64,000 nucleotides of DNA. Source: Streptomyces lacrimifluminis (lineage in GTDB: Bacteria > Actinomycetota > Actinomycetes > Streptomycetales > Streptomycetaceae). Where the stretch lies: the NCBI RefSeq assembly GCF_014646095.1, contig NZ_BMMU01000005.1:169248-233247 (forward strand), written 5' to 3'. The position numbers and the translations under genes are program-made. Of the stretch, positions 9,415 to 17,786 are shown in pieces. Within the stretch, counting starts at the first letter, position 1, and each line of letters begins with the position of its first letter. The notes under the pieces are model-generated. The model saw only the letters and a list, made by a program, of their open reading frames with translations. It searched no databases and was not told the DNA's origin.

Positions 9415-9441
9415 TCCCAACACTCCGTTCTAGCAGTTCTG
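9391..9441. other. attL (host/prophage junction)
   Basis: Host sequence ends at the shared hexamer GGGGTC (9409-9414), and phage sequence follows. The phage arm reads CCCAACACT (9416-9424), nine variable bases, then CAGTTCTG (9434-9441). This is the inverse of the arm at the right junction. The exact exchange is predicted at the TC dinucleotide 9413-9414, the centre of the rebuilt attP dyad. The integrase start lies 10 bp further in. Confidence 0.88.
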
Positions 9442-9451
9442 GAGTGTCGCC

Positions 9452-11329
9452 ATGGTGGCATCGTCCCTGGTCAAGCCCCGTAGCGGGGAACCGTCCGTCC
9501 CTACCGAGGGGATGACGACCACTCGCAACCCCCTAGCCGGGACGGTCCACATCGAGACGCTACGGGGCGTGCGGTGCGTCCGGCTCTCTGTACTCACTGA
9601 CGAGACCACCAGCCCCGAGCGGCAGCGCGAAGCCGACGACATAGCGGCGGGCGCGCTCAATATCGTGTTCGGCGAGGGTGACGGGCTCCGCGAAGCCGTG
9701 GACCTTGACGTGTCCGCGAGCAAGGTTTCCCCGTTCGACCGTCCCGCGCTCGGGCAGTGGCTCGCCCGTCCCGACGAGTTCGACGCGCTTGTCTGGTGGC
9801 GCTTCGACCGTGCCATCCGGTCCATGAGCGACATGCACGACCTAGCGAAGTGGGCGAAGCAACACCGCAAGATGTTGGTCTTTGCCGAGGGCATCGGCGG
9901 GGGTCGGCTGGTGTTCGACTTCCGCAACCCCATGGACCCCATGTCCGAACTCATGATGATGATGCTTGCCTTTGCCGCCCAAGTGGAGTCGCAGAGCATC
10001 AGCGACCGAGTAACCGGAGCCATGGCAGCCATGCGCCGGATGCCGCTTCGGTGGCGGGGTGGCGGCAAGCCCCCGTACGGCTGCATGCCCGCCCCCATGC
10101 CCGAGGAACACGGCGGGGTCGGCTGGACGCTCGTACCCGACCCGGACGCCGTACTGATCATTGAGCGAATCGTTCGAGAGCTGTTGGAAGGCAAGACCGC
10201 TTCCGCCGTGGCCATCGGGCTCAATGAGGACCAGGTTCCGAGCCCGCGTGATCACTGGGCAGTGAAGCAGAACCGTGCCAAGGGTGGACGGCCCGGCGGA
10301 GCCAAGGGGCTCATCCGAGACGCGTTCAACTGGAACCCCACCGTGCTAACCCGGATGCTCAAGAACCCGACGTTGCTCGGGTGGAAGATGCACCAGGGCA
10401 AGCCCGTCCGGGACGACCAGGGCAACCCGATCATGAGCACCGAGACACCGATCATGACGCGGGAAGAGTTCGACCGTATCGGCGCACTGCTCGGCTCGCG
10501 CAGCATCGAGAACGGGGACCGCACGGACACCGACGCGCTTCTGTTGCGCGTGATCCACTGCGACTCGTGCGGGGGCCGCATGTACCTGAACAAGCAGAAG
10601 AGCAAGAAGAACCAAGCCCCTGTCTACAAGTGCAACTTTCACGCGCGGGGCGGCAACTGCGACGCTCCCGCGCACATCCGGGGTGACTGGGTGGACGAGC
10701 ACGTAACCGCCGAGTTCCTGCGACTGGTCGGACCGATCCAGACGAAACACGTAGTCGAGATTCCGGGCTATGACCCCGAGCCCGAGCTACGCGCCACCCT
10801 CGCCGAGTTCGAGGAACACCAGAAGCAAGAGGGACGCCAGAAGTCCCGGCACGCGCGGCAGGCATGGCAGGAACGTGCGGACGCGTTGGACAACCGCATA
10901 GCCGAGCTGGAGACCCGCGAAAAGGTCCAACCGCAACGCGTCGTGACCCCCACGGGCCGCACGTTCGCGGACGAGTGGACAGCCGCAGACACAGCGGGCC
11001 GACGAGCCATGCTCATTGAAGCGGGGGTGCGGCTGGACGTACGGCGCGGCACCCGTGGCGGATGGCGGAAGCTGGACACGTCCCGCGTGGACTTCACCAT
11101 GACGGGTGAGCTGGACCCCGCCGCGGAAGGTGTGGCCGTAGCCGCTGCGGACGTGACAGCCGAAGCCAACCGCACGGACATGCCCGCAATACCCGGTGTC
11201 GTGGCACGGCTCGCGCAGACCACGGCCGAACCGGTGCACACCCTCGCCGAGCCTGTTGCCGACCCTGCCCGAGAGCATCCCGAGCCCGTTGCCGAGCTGG
11301 TGCCCGAGCGGGTTCCGGTCCTCGCCTAG
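9452..11329 (+). CDS. int: Large serine recombinase (phage integrase)
   Basis: 625 aa. The resolvase-type catalytic domain spans about residues 38-190, with the nucleophile probably Ser46 in VRLSVLTDETTSPERQ and the catalytic Arg region at WRFDRAIRS. A recombinase domain follows (about 200-345), then a zinc ribbon formed by Cys370, Cys373, Cys394 and Cys403, and a coiled-coil region from about 425 to 480. This architecture is typical of phiC31/TG1-type integrases, which catalyse unidirectional attP x attB exchange. A downstream ATG at 9512 is an alternative start that leaves a repeated TCCGTCCCTAC motif untranslated. The C-terminal tail is Glu/Pro/Ala repeats of low complexity. Confidence 0.96.
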   Translation: MVASSLVKPRSGEPSVPTEGMTTTRNPLAGTVHIETLRGVRCVRLSVLTDETTSPERQREADDIAAGALNIVFGEGDGLREAVDLDVSASKVSPFDRPALGQWLARPDEFDALVWWRFDRAIRSMSDMHDLAKWAKQHRKMLVFAEGIGGGRLVFDFRNPMDPMSELMMMMLAFAAQVESQSISDRVTGAMAAMRRMPLRWRGGGKPPYGCMPAPMPEEHGGVGWTLVPDPDAVLIIERIVRELLEGKTASAVAIGLNEDQVPSPRDHWAVKQNRAKGGRPGGAKGLIRDAFNWNPTVLTRMLKNPTLLGWKMHQGKPVRDDQGNPIMSTETPIMTREEFDRIGALLGSRSIENGDRTDTDALLLRVIHCDSCGGRMYLNKQKSKKNQAPVYKCNFHARGGNCDAPAHIRGDWVDEHVTAEFLRLVGPIQTKHVVEIPGYDPEPELRATLAEFEEHQKQEGRQKSRHARQAWQERADALDNRIAELETREKVQPQRVVTPTGRTFADEWTAADTAGRRAMLIEAGVRLDVRRGTRGGWRKLDTSRVDFTMTGELDPAAEGVAVAAADVTAEANRTDMPAIPGVVARLAQTTAEPVHTLAEPVADPAREHPEPVAELVPERVPVLA

Positions 11330-11350
11330 CCCCCTGTACGGCCCCGAGAC

Positions 11351-11381
11351 AGCCCCGGTAGTCCCTGTGACCGCCGGGGCT
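11351..11381 (+). terminator. Hairpin downstream of integrase
   Basis: AGCCCCGG at 11351 pairs with CCGGGGCT ending at 11381 around a 15-nt loop, 22 bp after the integrase stop. There is no strong T-run, so it may be a weak or factor-dependent terminator. Confidence 0.55.
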
Positions 11382-11443
11382 GCCTTGTGCCCGCACGTGG
11401 ACCCTCGGGGCTCCGGGCAGGCAGCGCGACCAGCGGACAGCCC

Positions 11444-11534
11444 ATGACGGTATGACGGATAGACCTACTTTTTTGAATGCACATAGAAAAATAGAGAGAA
11501 AACCAAAACGGCATCCGAACCGTCATCCCGTCAT
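11444..11534. repeat. AT-rich element with TGACGG iterons, copy 1
   Basis: About 90 bp flanked by short iterons: ATGACGGTATGACGGAT on the left and CGTCATCCCGTCAT on the right, with an A-rich centre (GAAAAATAGAGAGAAAACC). Its reverse complement aligns closely with the element at 31,316-31,412. It lies in the 695-bp noncoding stretch after the integrase. Function is unknown; iterons around an AT-rich core resemble operators or replication or partition sites. Confidence 0.7.
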
Positions 11535-11545
11535 AGCCCCGAACG

Positions 11546-11640
11546 GCGGGGAGACCTTCCGTCCCTACTACTCCCGGAAGCAAGTGGACGAGCGGGACCG
11601 ACGCCCCGAGGGCGGGAGACCTTCCGTCCCTACTACTTCC
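11546..11640. repeat. Tandem GAGACCYTCCGTCCCTAC repeat, two copies
   Basis: Two near-identical blocks, each containing AGACCTTCCGTCCCTACTACT, lie 65 bp apart (TCCGTCCCTAC cores at 11558-11568 and 11623-11633). The same core recurs at 39975-39985 just ahead of the sigma-like gene and at 9494-9504 in the integrase leader. The recurrence only in noncoding or leader sequence suggests a regulator binding site. No protein is tied to it. Confidence 0.6.
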
Positions 11641-11774
11641 GAGAGAGGGACCAGGGACTACCGCGCACCCCGCTAGCCCGGAAACGGCGGACCGAGTGCC
11701 CACCCTCACCAACAGCTCTGCCCGTGCACCACGCACCCGTTCGGGGTGGCCGCAGGGGTCGTGAGGCAGAGCGC

Positions 11775-11852
11775 GGGGAGATCACACCGCCCATGAGTAA
11801 CCGGCTCGTCCGCGAGTCGCTGAAACGGGTTGTAAGCCCGTGTGGTCTCCCC
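11775..11852 (+). other. Strongly structured noncoding segment
   Basis: An 11-bp helix (GGGGAGATCAC at 11775-11785 with GTGGTCTCCCC at 11842-11852, one T-G pair) encloses two hairpins: CTCG-TCCG-CGAG and ACGGG-TTGTAAG-CCCGT. The second has a 7-nt loop like an anticodon or T loop, and ACCA follows the closing helix. It lacks the other arms needed for a canonical tRNA. It may be a small RNA or a decayed tRNA-like structure. Confidence 0.4.
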
Positions 11853-11893
11853 ACCATGTCCGGACCGGCCGAGCCGGCGAGGACGAACGCCAA

Positions 11894-11985
11894 GCCCACT
11901 GACCCAACGGAAGAGGTGCGCGGTACCGGCCCCGACTCGGGGATGTCGGCCGCAGAGTTCCCCGGTTCAAGTCCGGGGGTGGGCA
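11894..11985 (+). tRNA. tRNA-like element with aberrant anticodon arm
   Basis: A 7-bp acceptor helix forms between GCCCACT (11894-11900) and GGTGGGC (11978-11984) with discriminator A. The D-arm region ACCCAACGGAAGAGGT is close to bacterial consensus, and the T arm CCCGG-TTCAAGT-CCGGG is perfect. The anticodon region is abnormal: a helix GCGG/CCGC plus CCGAC/GTCGG with an 8-nt bulge and an 8-nt loop TCGGGGAT (11937-11944), which would present GGG but lacks U33. CCA is not encoded. It is either a degenerate phage tRNA or an RNA that mimics one; I cannot call a reliable isotype. Confidence 0.35.
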
Positions 11986-12024
11986 CGCAACAACGAGCAC
12001 CAGGACGACGACCAGGGGGTGAGC

Positions 12025-12357
12025 ATGCGGTGTGTTGACTGCACCGAGCCCGCCACTCACCGGGGCCGCTGCGAGGGTCACCACCAGCTCTACGAACGGC
12101 GTGCTTCGGTCCGTGCTCGGCGAGTCCGCCGTGCGGTGCTGGTCCGGGTGTTCTCGGGGGCCGCTCGGCTCCGCGCTTTGGTCGGTGCCCGTGGTGGTGC
12201 TCGCTGTGCGCGGTGCGGGTCGCTCGTCCTCGCGGACGTGGTGGATGTGGACCACGTGCAGCCGCTCGCCCTCGGTGGCGAGGACACGGACACGAACGTT
12301 CAACCCCTTTGCCACGGCTGCCATATAGACAAGACGGGCGAGGACTTTAGCGGCTAG
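12025..12357 (+). CDS. HNH endonuclease (small)
   Basis: 110 aa from the ATG at 12025, preceded by AGGGGGTGAG. An N-terminal CVDC pair and a central CARC pair form zinc knuckles. The HNH motif is seen in DVDHVQPLALGGEDTDTNVQ and LCHGCHIDKTG, giving His-Asn-His metal and catalytic residues with the usual C-terminal lysine. The middle is Arg/Ala-rich. Small HNH nucleases next to terminase genes support genome cleavage during packaging in many siphoviruses, or can be homing nucleases. A second HNH gene lies 278 bp downstream, so one may be packaging-related and the other a selfish copy. Confidence 0.85.
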   Translation: MRCVDCTEPATHRGRCEGHHQLYERRASVRARRVRRAVLVRVFSGAARLRALVGARGGARCARCGSLVLADVVDVDHVQPLALGGEDTDTNVQPLCHGCHIDKTGEDFSG

Positions 12358-12635
12358 TGAGCCACGCTGTGACCCCGCTACCGAGCACGGTTACGCAGAG
12401 CGTGGCGAGTCGCACCGGGGCACGCTGAATCGTCAAGTGGAGTGCACCGCAGCGTAGTTCGAAGTAGGGGGCTACGGGCTTTGGCTTTGCTCGCTGGCTG
12501 GTCACGTGTGCTCCCTGTCGACGGTTCGGGCTCTGCGTCTAATCGAACCCTGTGCCCACTTGGGGGGCGGCACTTCGCCACCGTTCGCCACCCTATTAAT
12601 CGCTATCCCCCCTCGTGGCTAGGAGGTGATCCCCC
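12358..12635. other. Intergenic spacer between the two HNH genes
   Basis: 278 bp with no ORF of phage character. The end carries the very strong Shine-Dalgarno TAGGAGGTGAT for the next gene. Its position just ahead of the terminase block makes it a candidate for the packaging (cos/pac) region, but I see no diagnostic sequence. Confidence 0.4.
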
Positions 12636-13028
12636 ATGCCGCGTAGGCCCCGCCCCCCTTGCTCGGTACCCGGCTGCCCGGAACTGACCACGGGCGGACG
12701 CTGCCCCCAGCACGCCAAGGAAGCGGAGCAGCAGCGAGGGACGACCACGGCCAAGGGATACGGGGTCCGATGGGAGCGCATCCGGCGCCGTTACCTCTAC
12801 GCGCATCCGTGGTGCGTGCTGTGCAGCAAGACAGCGACCGTTGCCGACCACTTCCCCGAGTCACGGCGTGCGCTGGTCGCTCGGGGTGTCGCCAATCCGG
12901 ATGCGTTCTCTTGTCTCCGTCCGCTGTGCACGACGTGCCATAACCGCGAGACCGCGAAGCACCAGCCCGGCGGTTGGGCTTCCGAACGGGTCAAGCCGCG
13001 CTTGCCCGAGCCCCCGACCAGGGCGTGA
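12636..13028 (+). CDS. HNH endonuclease, terminase-associated
   Basis: 130 aa. Zinc ligands CSVPGCP, an RWERIRRRYLYAHPWCVLC segment, then the HNH core VADHFPESRRAL with LRPLCTTCHNRETAK. This layout matches HNH proteins (HK97 gp74-like) encoded directly upstream of the small terminase, which assist TerL in cutting concatemers. The start follows a near-perfect AGGAGGTGAT ribosome binding site. TerS begins 124 bp downstream. Confidence 0.9.
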   Translation: MPRRPRPPCSVPGCPELTTGGRCPQHAKEAEQQRGTTTAKGYGVRWERIRRRYLYAHPWCVLCSKTATVADHFPESRRALVARGVANPDAFSCLRPLCTTCHNRETAKHQPGGWASERVKPRLPEPPTRA

Positions 13029-13152
13029 CCCCCCTCCCTCGCCCCAAAAGAACGGCAGGGAGGCAAAAAACTTGCGCCGCAGCTACCGCCCTTTGCGCGG
13101 GGCTCTGCGCTGCCCACATGACCAGCTCACGACCCATGGGAGGGGTGAGGGA

Positions 13153-13650
13153 ATGGCAGACCCAACGCGTAAGACACCGCCGTTGCAGGTGATCCGCGAG
13201 GGGAACCCCGGCAAGCGCCCCGTTTCCGAGGGGGTGCGGGTTCCGCCCGCCGAGCTGTCCGAGCCCGATTGGCTGGACACGTTCGGGGACGCTGGTGGAG
13301 ACCAGGGCGCGGTGAACGCCCGGTGCCGGGAAGTCGCTTCCCGCGAGTGGCAACGAGTCGTCCCCGTGCTGGAGTTCACGGCCGGTATCGGCACCGTGGA
13401 CACCGCCACGCTCACGGACTACTGCATTTGCGTCGCCCGTATCGACCAGTGCGAGCGCGAGATTTCCGCGAACGGGATTCTCATGCAGGGCGAGCGCGGG
13501 ATGCAGAAGAACGGCGCTACCACGATCGTCGGGCAGTACCGCACTCAGCTTGCCCGGTACATCGGAGAACTCGGCTTGTCCCCGTCTGCCCGTGGCCGGC
13601 TGACACCGCCGGATGACCGCGGGGGCGAGGATGACGGGATCTTCGACTGA
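13153..13650 (+). CDS. terS: Phage terminase small subunit, P27 family
   Basis: 165 aa from the ATG at 13153 (MADPTRKTPPLQVIREGNPGK) with GAGGGGTGAGGG upstream; the longer open frame is not family-like. The start PPLQVIREGNPGKRP, the EWQRVVPVLEFTAGI segment and the alpha-helical CERE-rich C-terminal part are P27-type. It would bind phage DNA at the packaging site and recruit the large subunit, whose gene overlaps its 3' end. Confidence comes from length, position and sequence. Confidence 0.9.
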   Translation: MADPTRKTPPLQVIREGNPGKRPVSEGVRVPPAELSEPDWLDTFGDAGGDQGAVNARCREVASREWQRVVPVLEFTAGIGTVDTATLTDYCICVARIDQCEREISANGILMQGERGMQKNGATTIVGQYRTQLARYIGELGLSPSARGRLTPPDDRGGEDDGIFD

Positions 13651-15328
13651 CGCTCTGCCCGTCCCGCTGGACGCGCTGTACGAACTCGGCTTGTCCGAGG
13701 ACGAGATAGCCGAAGCGCGGGAGTCCCGCCCGCTGGTCGTTGCTCAACAGGCAGCGGACGCACCGGGCGCATATTTCGACGTGGCAGCCGCTCGGCGAGC
13801 CATCGACGCTATCCAGTCGTTCAAGCACACCAAAGGCCGTTGGGGTAACGCGAAGCTGCGGCTGGCACCCTGGCAAGTGGTGTGGGTTATCGCCCCGATC
13901 TTCGGTTGGCTCGCCTATGACCCTGAGTTGGGGCGCGCGGTGCGGGTCATCCGCTCGGCGTGGATCGAGGTTCCGCGGAAGAACGGCAAGTCCACCTTGT
14001 CCAGCGGCATCGGTCTGGTGCTGTTGCTCGCGGATCGGGAGATCGGGGCGGAGGTATACGCGGCTGCCGGATCGCTTCCACAAGCCGAACGCGTCTTTGA
14101 CGACGCTAAGCGTATGGCTCTGACTTCCCGAGCCGTACGGGGCCGCGTAGAGGTTCTGCGAGGGCTCATCCGTGTTCCGCGGACGGGCGGCATCTTCCGT
14201 GCACTGTCCAAGATTGCCGAGACCGCCCACGGGCTGAACGTGTCCGGGGCGATCGTCGATGAGGTCCACGTGCACAAGCGGCGGGACCTTATCGACGCCA
14301 TCGAGACCGGTACCGGCGCGCGTGATCAGCCGCTCGTCATCTACATCACGACCGCTGATGAGGGCACCGAAGGCAGCATCTACGACGAGAAACACACGTA
14401 CACCCGCCGCTGTGCGGACGGCATCGTGTCCGACCCCGGTCACTACGGAGTCATCTGGGCAGCGGAAGAGACAGACGACCCGTTCGCCGAGAGCACGTGG
14501 CGTAAGGCCAACCCCGGGTTGGGTGCATCCCCCTCACTCGCGTACATGCGCCGTGAGGCCAACAAGGCGCGGAGCACGCCGAGTTACTTCCCGACGTTCT
14601 GCCGCTTGTCCCTCAATCGCCGGATGCGGGCTGCCTCACGGTGGCTGCCGCTGTCTCTGTGGGACGCGAACAACGGACCGGTCAACGACGCGTCGTTCCG
14701 GTACCGGCGGGCATGGGGCGGGGTCGACCTCTCCGCGGTGTCCGATCTCTCGGCGTGGGTGCTCGCGGTCGAATCCCGCGTGCCCGGTGTCGAGTTGGAA
14801 CTGATCGCACGGTTCTGGCTGCCCGAGGAACGCGCGGACGAGTTGGAGCAACAGCTACAGGTACCCATCCGGCAGTGGGCTGCCGATGGTCTGCTCACCC
14901 TCACTGAGGGCGACGCCATCGACTATGACGCCATCGAGAAACAGATCATCGAGGACTGTCGCCGGCTGGACGTCCAGCGGATCAGCTATGACCGGATGTT
15001 TGCCGGGCAGCTCGTCCAGCGCATCGAGGCCAAGACGCGCGGAGTCGACGTCGTACCGATCGCACAGACCTACTTGGGCATGTCGCCCGGCTGCAAGGAA
15101 CTTGAACGTCTCTTGCGCGAGGGGCAGATACGTCACGGGGGTAACCCGGTGCTCCGCTGGAACGCGTCCGTGGTGGAGGTCTACCGGGACGGCAACGACA
15201 ACATGCGACCGGTCAAGCCGGACCGCGGGAAGTCATCCGCCCGTATCGACGGCATCGCCGCTGCGGTCATGGCACTGGACGGCTACGTGCGAAGACCGCT
15301 GAAACGTCCTCGCGCTGCGAGTGCCTAA
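13631..15328 (+). CDS. terL: Phage terminase large subunit
   Basis: 565 aa from the ATG at 13631 with GGGGGCGAGG upstream; an ATG at 13613 would add six residues. The N-terminal ATPase has a Walker A-like VPRKNGKST (114-122) and Walker B GAIVDE (206-211). The C-terminal RNase H-like nuclease is represented by GGVDLSAVSDLSAW and the acidic segments ISYDRMFA and KSSARIDGIAAAVMAL. It translocates DNA into proheads and cuts it. The gene overlaps terS by 20 nt. Confidence 0.95.
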   Translation: MTGSSTDALPVPLDALYELGLSEDEIAEARESRPLVVAQQAADAPGAYFDVAAARRAIDAIQSFKHTKGRWGNAKLRLAPWQVVWVIAPIFGWLAYDPELGRAVRVIRSAWIEVPRKNGKSTLSSGIGLVLLLADREIGAEVYAAAGSLPQAERVFDDAKRMALTSRAVRGRVEVLRGLIRVPRTGGIFRALSKIAETAHGLNVSGAIVDEVHVHKRRDLIDAIETGTGARDQPLVIYITTADEGTEGSIYDEKHTYTRRCADGIVSDPGHYGVIWAAEETDDPFAESTWRKANPGLGASPSLAYMRREANKARSTPSYFPTFCRLSLNRRMRAASRWLPLSLWDANNGPVNDASFRYRRAWGGVDLSAVSDLSAWVLAVESRVPGVELELIARFWLPEERADELEQQLQVPIRQWAADGLLTLTEGDAIDYDAIEKQIIEDCRRLDVQRISYDRMFAGQLVQRIEAKTRGVDVVPIAQTYLGMSPGCKELERLLREGQIRHGGNPVLRWNASVVEVYRDGNDNMRPVKPDRGKSSARIDGIAAAVMALDGYVRRPLKRPRAASA

Positions 15329-15329
15329 C

Positions 15330-15369
15330 ACCCCGTTCGGGTTCCTGCCGACGGGGCTTTTTCATGCCC
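15330..15369 (+). terminator. Intrinsic terminator fused to TTTTTCATGCCC junction
   Basis: CCCCGT (15331) pairs with ACGGGG (15351-15356) followed by TTTTT. The T-run continues directly into CATGCCC (15363-15369) and then a purine-rich SD for the portal gene. The same terminator-ATGCCC layout occurs at four other places in the prophage. Confidence 0.75.
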
Positions 15370-15381
15370 AAGGGGGGATGC

Positions 15382-16797
15382 ATGGCGGAGACTCCGCTAC
15401 AGATGACTGTCCGGCTCCGCGCGAAGATTGAGCGCCGGAAGAACGAAGCCCGCAAGTGGTCGGACGCGTACGAGGGTAAACGGCCGCTGCTGTTCGCGAG
15501 CCCCGAGTTCAACGCCCAAGCCGGGGAGCTGTTCAAGGACTTTTCCGATAACTGGTGCGCGACCGTTCCGGACGCCACCGTTGAGCGGCTGATGCCGATC
15601 GGCTTCCGGCTGGAAGACGGGTCCATTGATCACGCTGCGGGGAAGGCATGGCGACGCTCGGAATGTGATGTTGAGATCGGTCTAGCGCTGTTGGAAGCGC
15701 TGATTACCGGTCGGTCCTATGCCCTGGTGTGGAAGCCGGACGGGATCACGACAGAGATCACGTTCGAGCACGCCGCGAACGCGATTGTCGATTATGTGCC
15801 TGGTCGTCGTCGGCTCCGCTCGGCGGGGCTCAAGACGTGGCGTGACGGGCAATGGGAGTTCGCAACGCTGTTCACCCCGGACATGGTGTACCGGTGGCAG
15901 CGGCGAGGGCGTAGTCAGGAGTGGACGGGCCGCACCGTGGGACTGTCCCGCGGCGAGCCCTCACACGTTCCCAACCGGCTCGGTGTGGTGCCCCTGGTCG
16001 AACTCCCCAACCGGGCACGGCTGCACGGAAAACCGCGCTCCGAGCTTGTGACGGTGCTGCCGCTACAGGATGCGGTCAACACCTTGTGGGCCCACCTGAT
16101 GACCGCGAGCGACTATCTAGCGCTTCCGGCTCGGGCGGTGCTCGGCATGGACCGGCCCGTACGGGAGATCGTTGACCCGGAGTCCGGGGAAGTCGTCGGC
16201 GAGGAGGACGAGCCGCTAGACCGGTTCCGTTCGGACCGTCTGCTGTGGCTGGAGAAGGACACCGCGCGTATCGCGGAGTTCTCTGCCGCTGATCTCGGCA
16301 ACTATCTCAAGGTCATTGACGCTGCGGTTGAACACATCGCTTCACAGACTCGCACCCCCGCCACGTACCTGACGGGGCAGCTCGTCAACGTCTCGGCGGA
16401 CGCTCTCGCGGCTTCCGAAGCCGGGCTAGTCGCAAAGGTCATGGAGCGCCAACGGCACTTCGGTGCGGGGCTCCGCGAGATCATGCGGCTTGAAGCGCTG
16501 GCAGCCGGCGAGGACAAGCGCGCGGCTTCCCTCGCGCTCGGTTCCGTGGTGTGGCGTGACCCTCAGTTCCGTTCGGACTCGCAGTACTCGGATGCCCTGG
16601 TCAAGTTGAAGTCCATCGGGGTCCCGGACGAAGCGCTGTGGGAGCGGATTCCCGGTGTCACCCCGGACGAAATCGACCGGTGGAAGCGGATGCGCAACGA
16701 CCAGGCCGCGGCAATTCTCGGCGGAAGCATCGCCGATCTGTACGGCCCGAAGCCCGACCAGGACGAGCCCGCGGACGAGCTGCCGGACGCCGCGTAA
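15382..16797 (+). CDS. Phage portal protein (SPP1 gp6-like)
   Basis: 471 aa from the ATG at 15382 (MAETPLQMTVRLRAKI), which has AAGGGGGG upstream; an in-frame ATG at 15364 would begin inside the ATGCCC junction. Family features include the early DAYEGKRPLLFASPEF segment, the SQTRTPATYLTGQLVN element with SADALAASEAGL characteristic of gp6-type portals, and an acidic C-terminus. The protein forms the dodecameric DNA entry ring at a capsid vertex. It follows terL and overlaps the next gene by one base. Confidence 0.93.
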   Translation: MAETPLQMTVRLRAKIERRKNEARKWSDAYEGKRPLLFASPEFNAQAGELFKDFSDNWCATVPDATVERLMPIGFRLEDGSIDHAAGKAWRRSECDVEIGLALLEALITGRSYALVWKPDGITTEITFEHAANAIVDYVPGRRRLRSAGLKTWRDGQWEFATLFTPDMVYRWQRRGRSQEWTGRTVGLSRGEPSHVPNRLGVVPLVELPNRARLHGKPRSELVTVLPLQDAVNTLWAHLMTASDYLALPARAVLGMDRPVREIVDPESGEVVGEEDEPLDRFRSDRLLWLEKDTARIAEFSAADLGNYLKVIDAAVEHIASQTRTPATYLTGQLVNVSADALAASEAGLVAKVMERQRHFGAGLREIMRLEALAAGEDKRAASLALGSVVWRDPQFRSDSQYSDALVKLKSIGVPDEALWERIPGVTPDEIDRWKRMRNDQAAAILGGSIADLYGPKPDQDEPADELPDAA

Positions 16798-17777
16798 TGA
16801 GCCGTGCGACAGAGCTAGCGGCAGCCCGGTACTTGGAGACGCAGAGCATCGCGCGGGGCGTTGTGGCAGCCGTCCAAGCCCTTTGGCGGGACGTGACTCC
16901 GGACCGCATCTTGTCCGCCATGCAGGGCGAGACCGGACGGCAGATCCTCGCCGCTGTGATGGCGGGGCAGCTCTCCGCAGCACAAGGGGCGCAAGCCTTT
17001 GTCACGGCGTCCATGCTCGCCCAAGGTGCGGCAGCCGGCCCGGTCGCCTTGCTCAATCCGGGGGCTCTGGTCGGCATTGCGTCGGACGCTCGTCCGCTCG
17101 CAACTCTGCTGTACCTACCGGCGATTCGCACCGCGCAAGCCCTCGCGGCGGGACAGTCCGCGGAAGTCGCTTCCCTTGCCGGGCTGAATCAGATCGCAAC
17201 CATGGTGGGCACGCAGATAGCGGACACCGCGAGGGCGGCAACGTTCGTTTCCATGGCTGCCGAGCCCCGCTGTATCTCGTATGTGCGGGTGGTCAAGCTG
17301 CCCGCGTGTGTCCGCTGCATTCTGCTGTCCGGTCGCCAGTACAGCTACTCAACAGGCTTCAAGAGGCACCCCCGCTGTGACTGCGGTATGGAGCCCATGA
17401 CGGATGCCGAGTGGAAACAGACGAGCACCCCGGAAGCCCTGGTGCGGCAGATGAGCCCCGAGGAACAGCGGAAGCGGCTCGGACCCGCAGGGGTCAAAGC
17501 CCTTGAATCCGGGGCGGACTTGGGGCAGATCGTCAATGCCCGCCGAGGAATGGCAACGGCTGTCGCCGGACGGGGACCGCTAAAGGTCACCACGGAAGGC
17601 ACCACGAAACGCGGGATCGGCGGTAAAGCGCTGAACTCGGGTTTCGAGAAACAGCCCGGCAAGCGATACGAGCGCGCCAAGGAAGCCCGGCTGATGCCGG
17701 AAACCATCTTCAAACTCGCTGGTGACAACCGCGAGCACCAAATAGCCATGTTGAAGAAACACGGATACATCACATAG
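16797..17777 (+). CDS. MuF-like minor head protein with Cys cluster
   Basis: 326 aa. The ATG overlaps the portal stop (TAATG). A helical N-terminal two-thirds rich in Ala/Gln is followed by a Cys cluster: Cys171 and Cys174 in PACVRC, then HPRCDCG (Cys194, Cys196), as in the MuF/VG15 group, where it probably binds zinc. The C-terminal 60 residues are basic and end KLAGDNREHQIAMLKKHGYIT, resembling a small appended domain. Position between portal and scaffold fits a minor capsid or ejection protein. Confidence 0.8.
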   Translation: MSRATELAAARYLETQSIARGVVAAVQALWRDVTPDRILSAMQGETGRQILAAVMAGQLSAAQGAQAFVTASMLAQGAAAGPVALLNPGALVGIASDARPLATLLYLPAIRTAQALAAGQSAEVASLAGLNQIATMVGTQIADTARAATFVSMAAEPRCISYVRVVKLPACVRCILLSGRQYSYSTGFKRHPRCDCGMEPMTDAEWKQTSTPEALVRQMSPEEQRKRLGPAGVKALESGADLGQIVNARRGMATAVAGRGPLKVTTEGTTKRGIGGKALNSGFEKQPGKRYERAKEARLMPETIFKLAGDNREHQIAMLKKHGYIT

Positions 17778-17786
17778 GGGGCCCAC

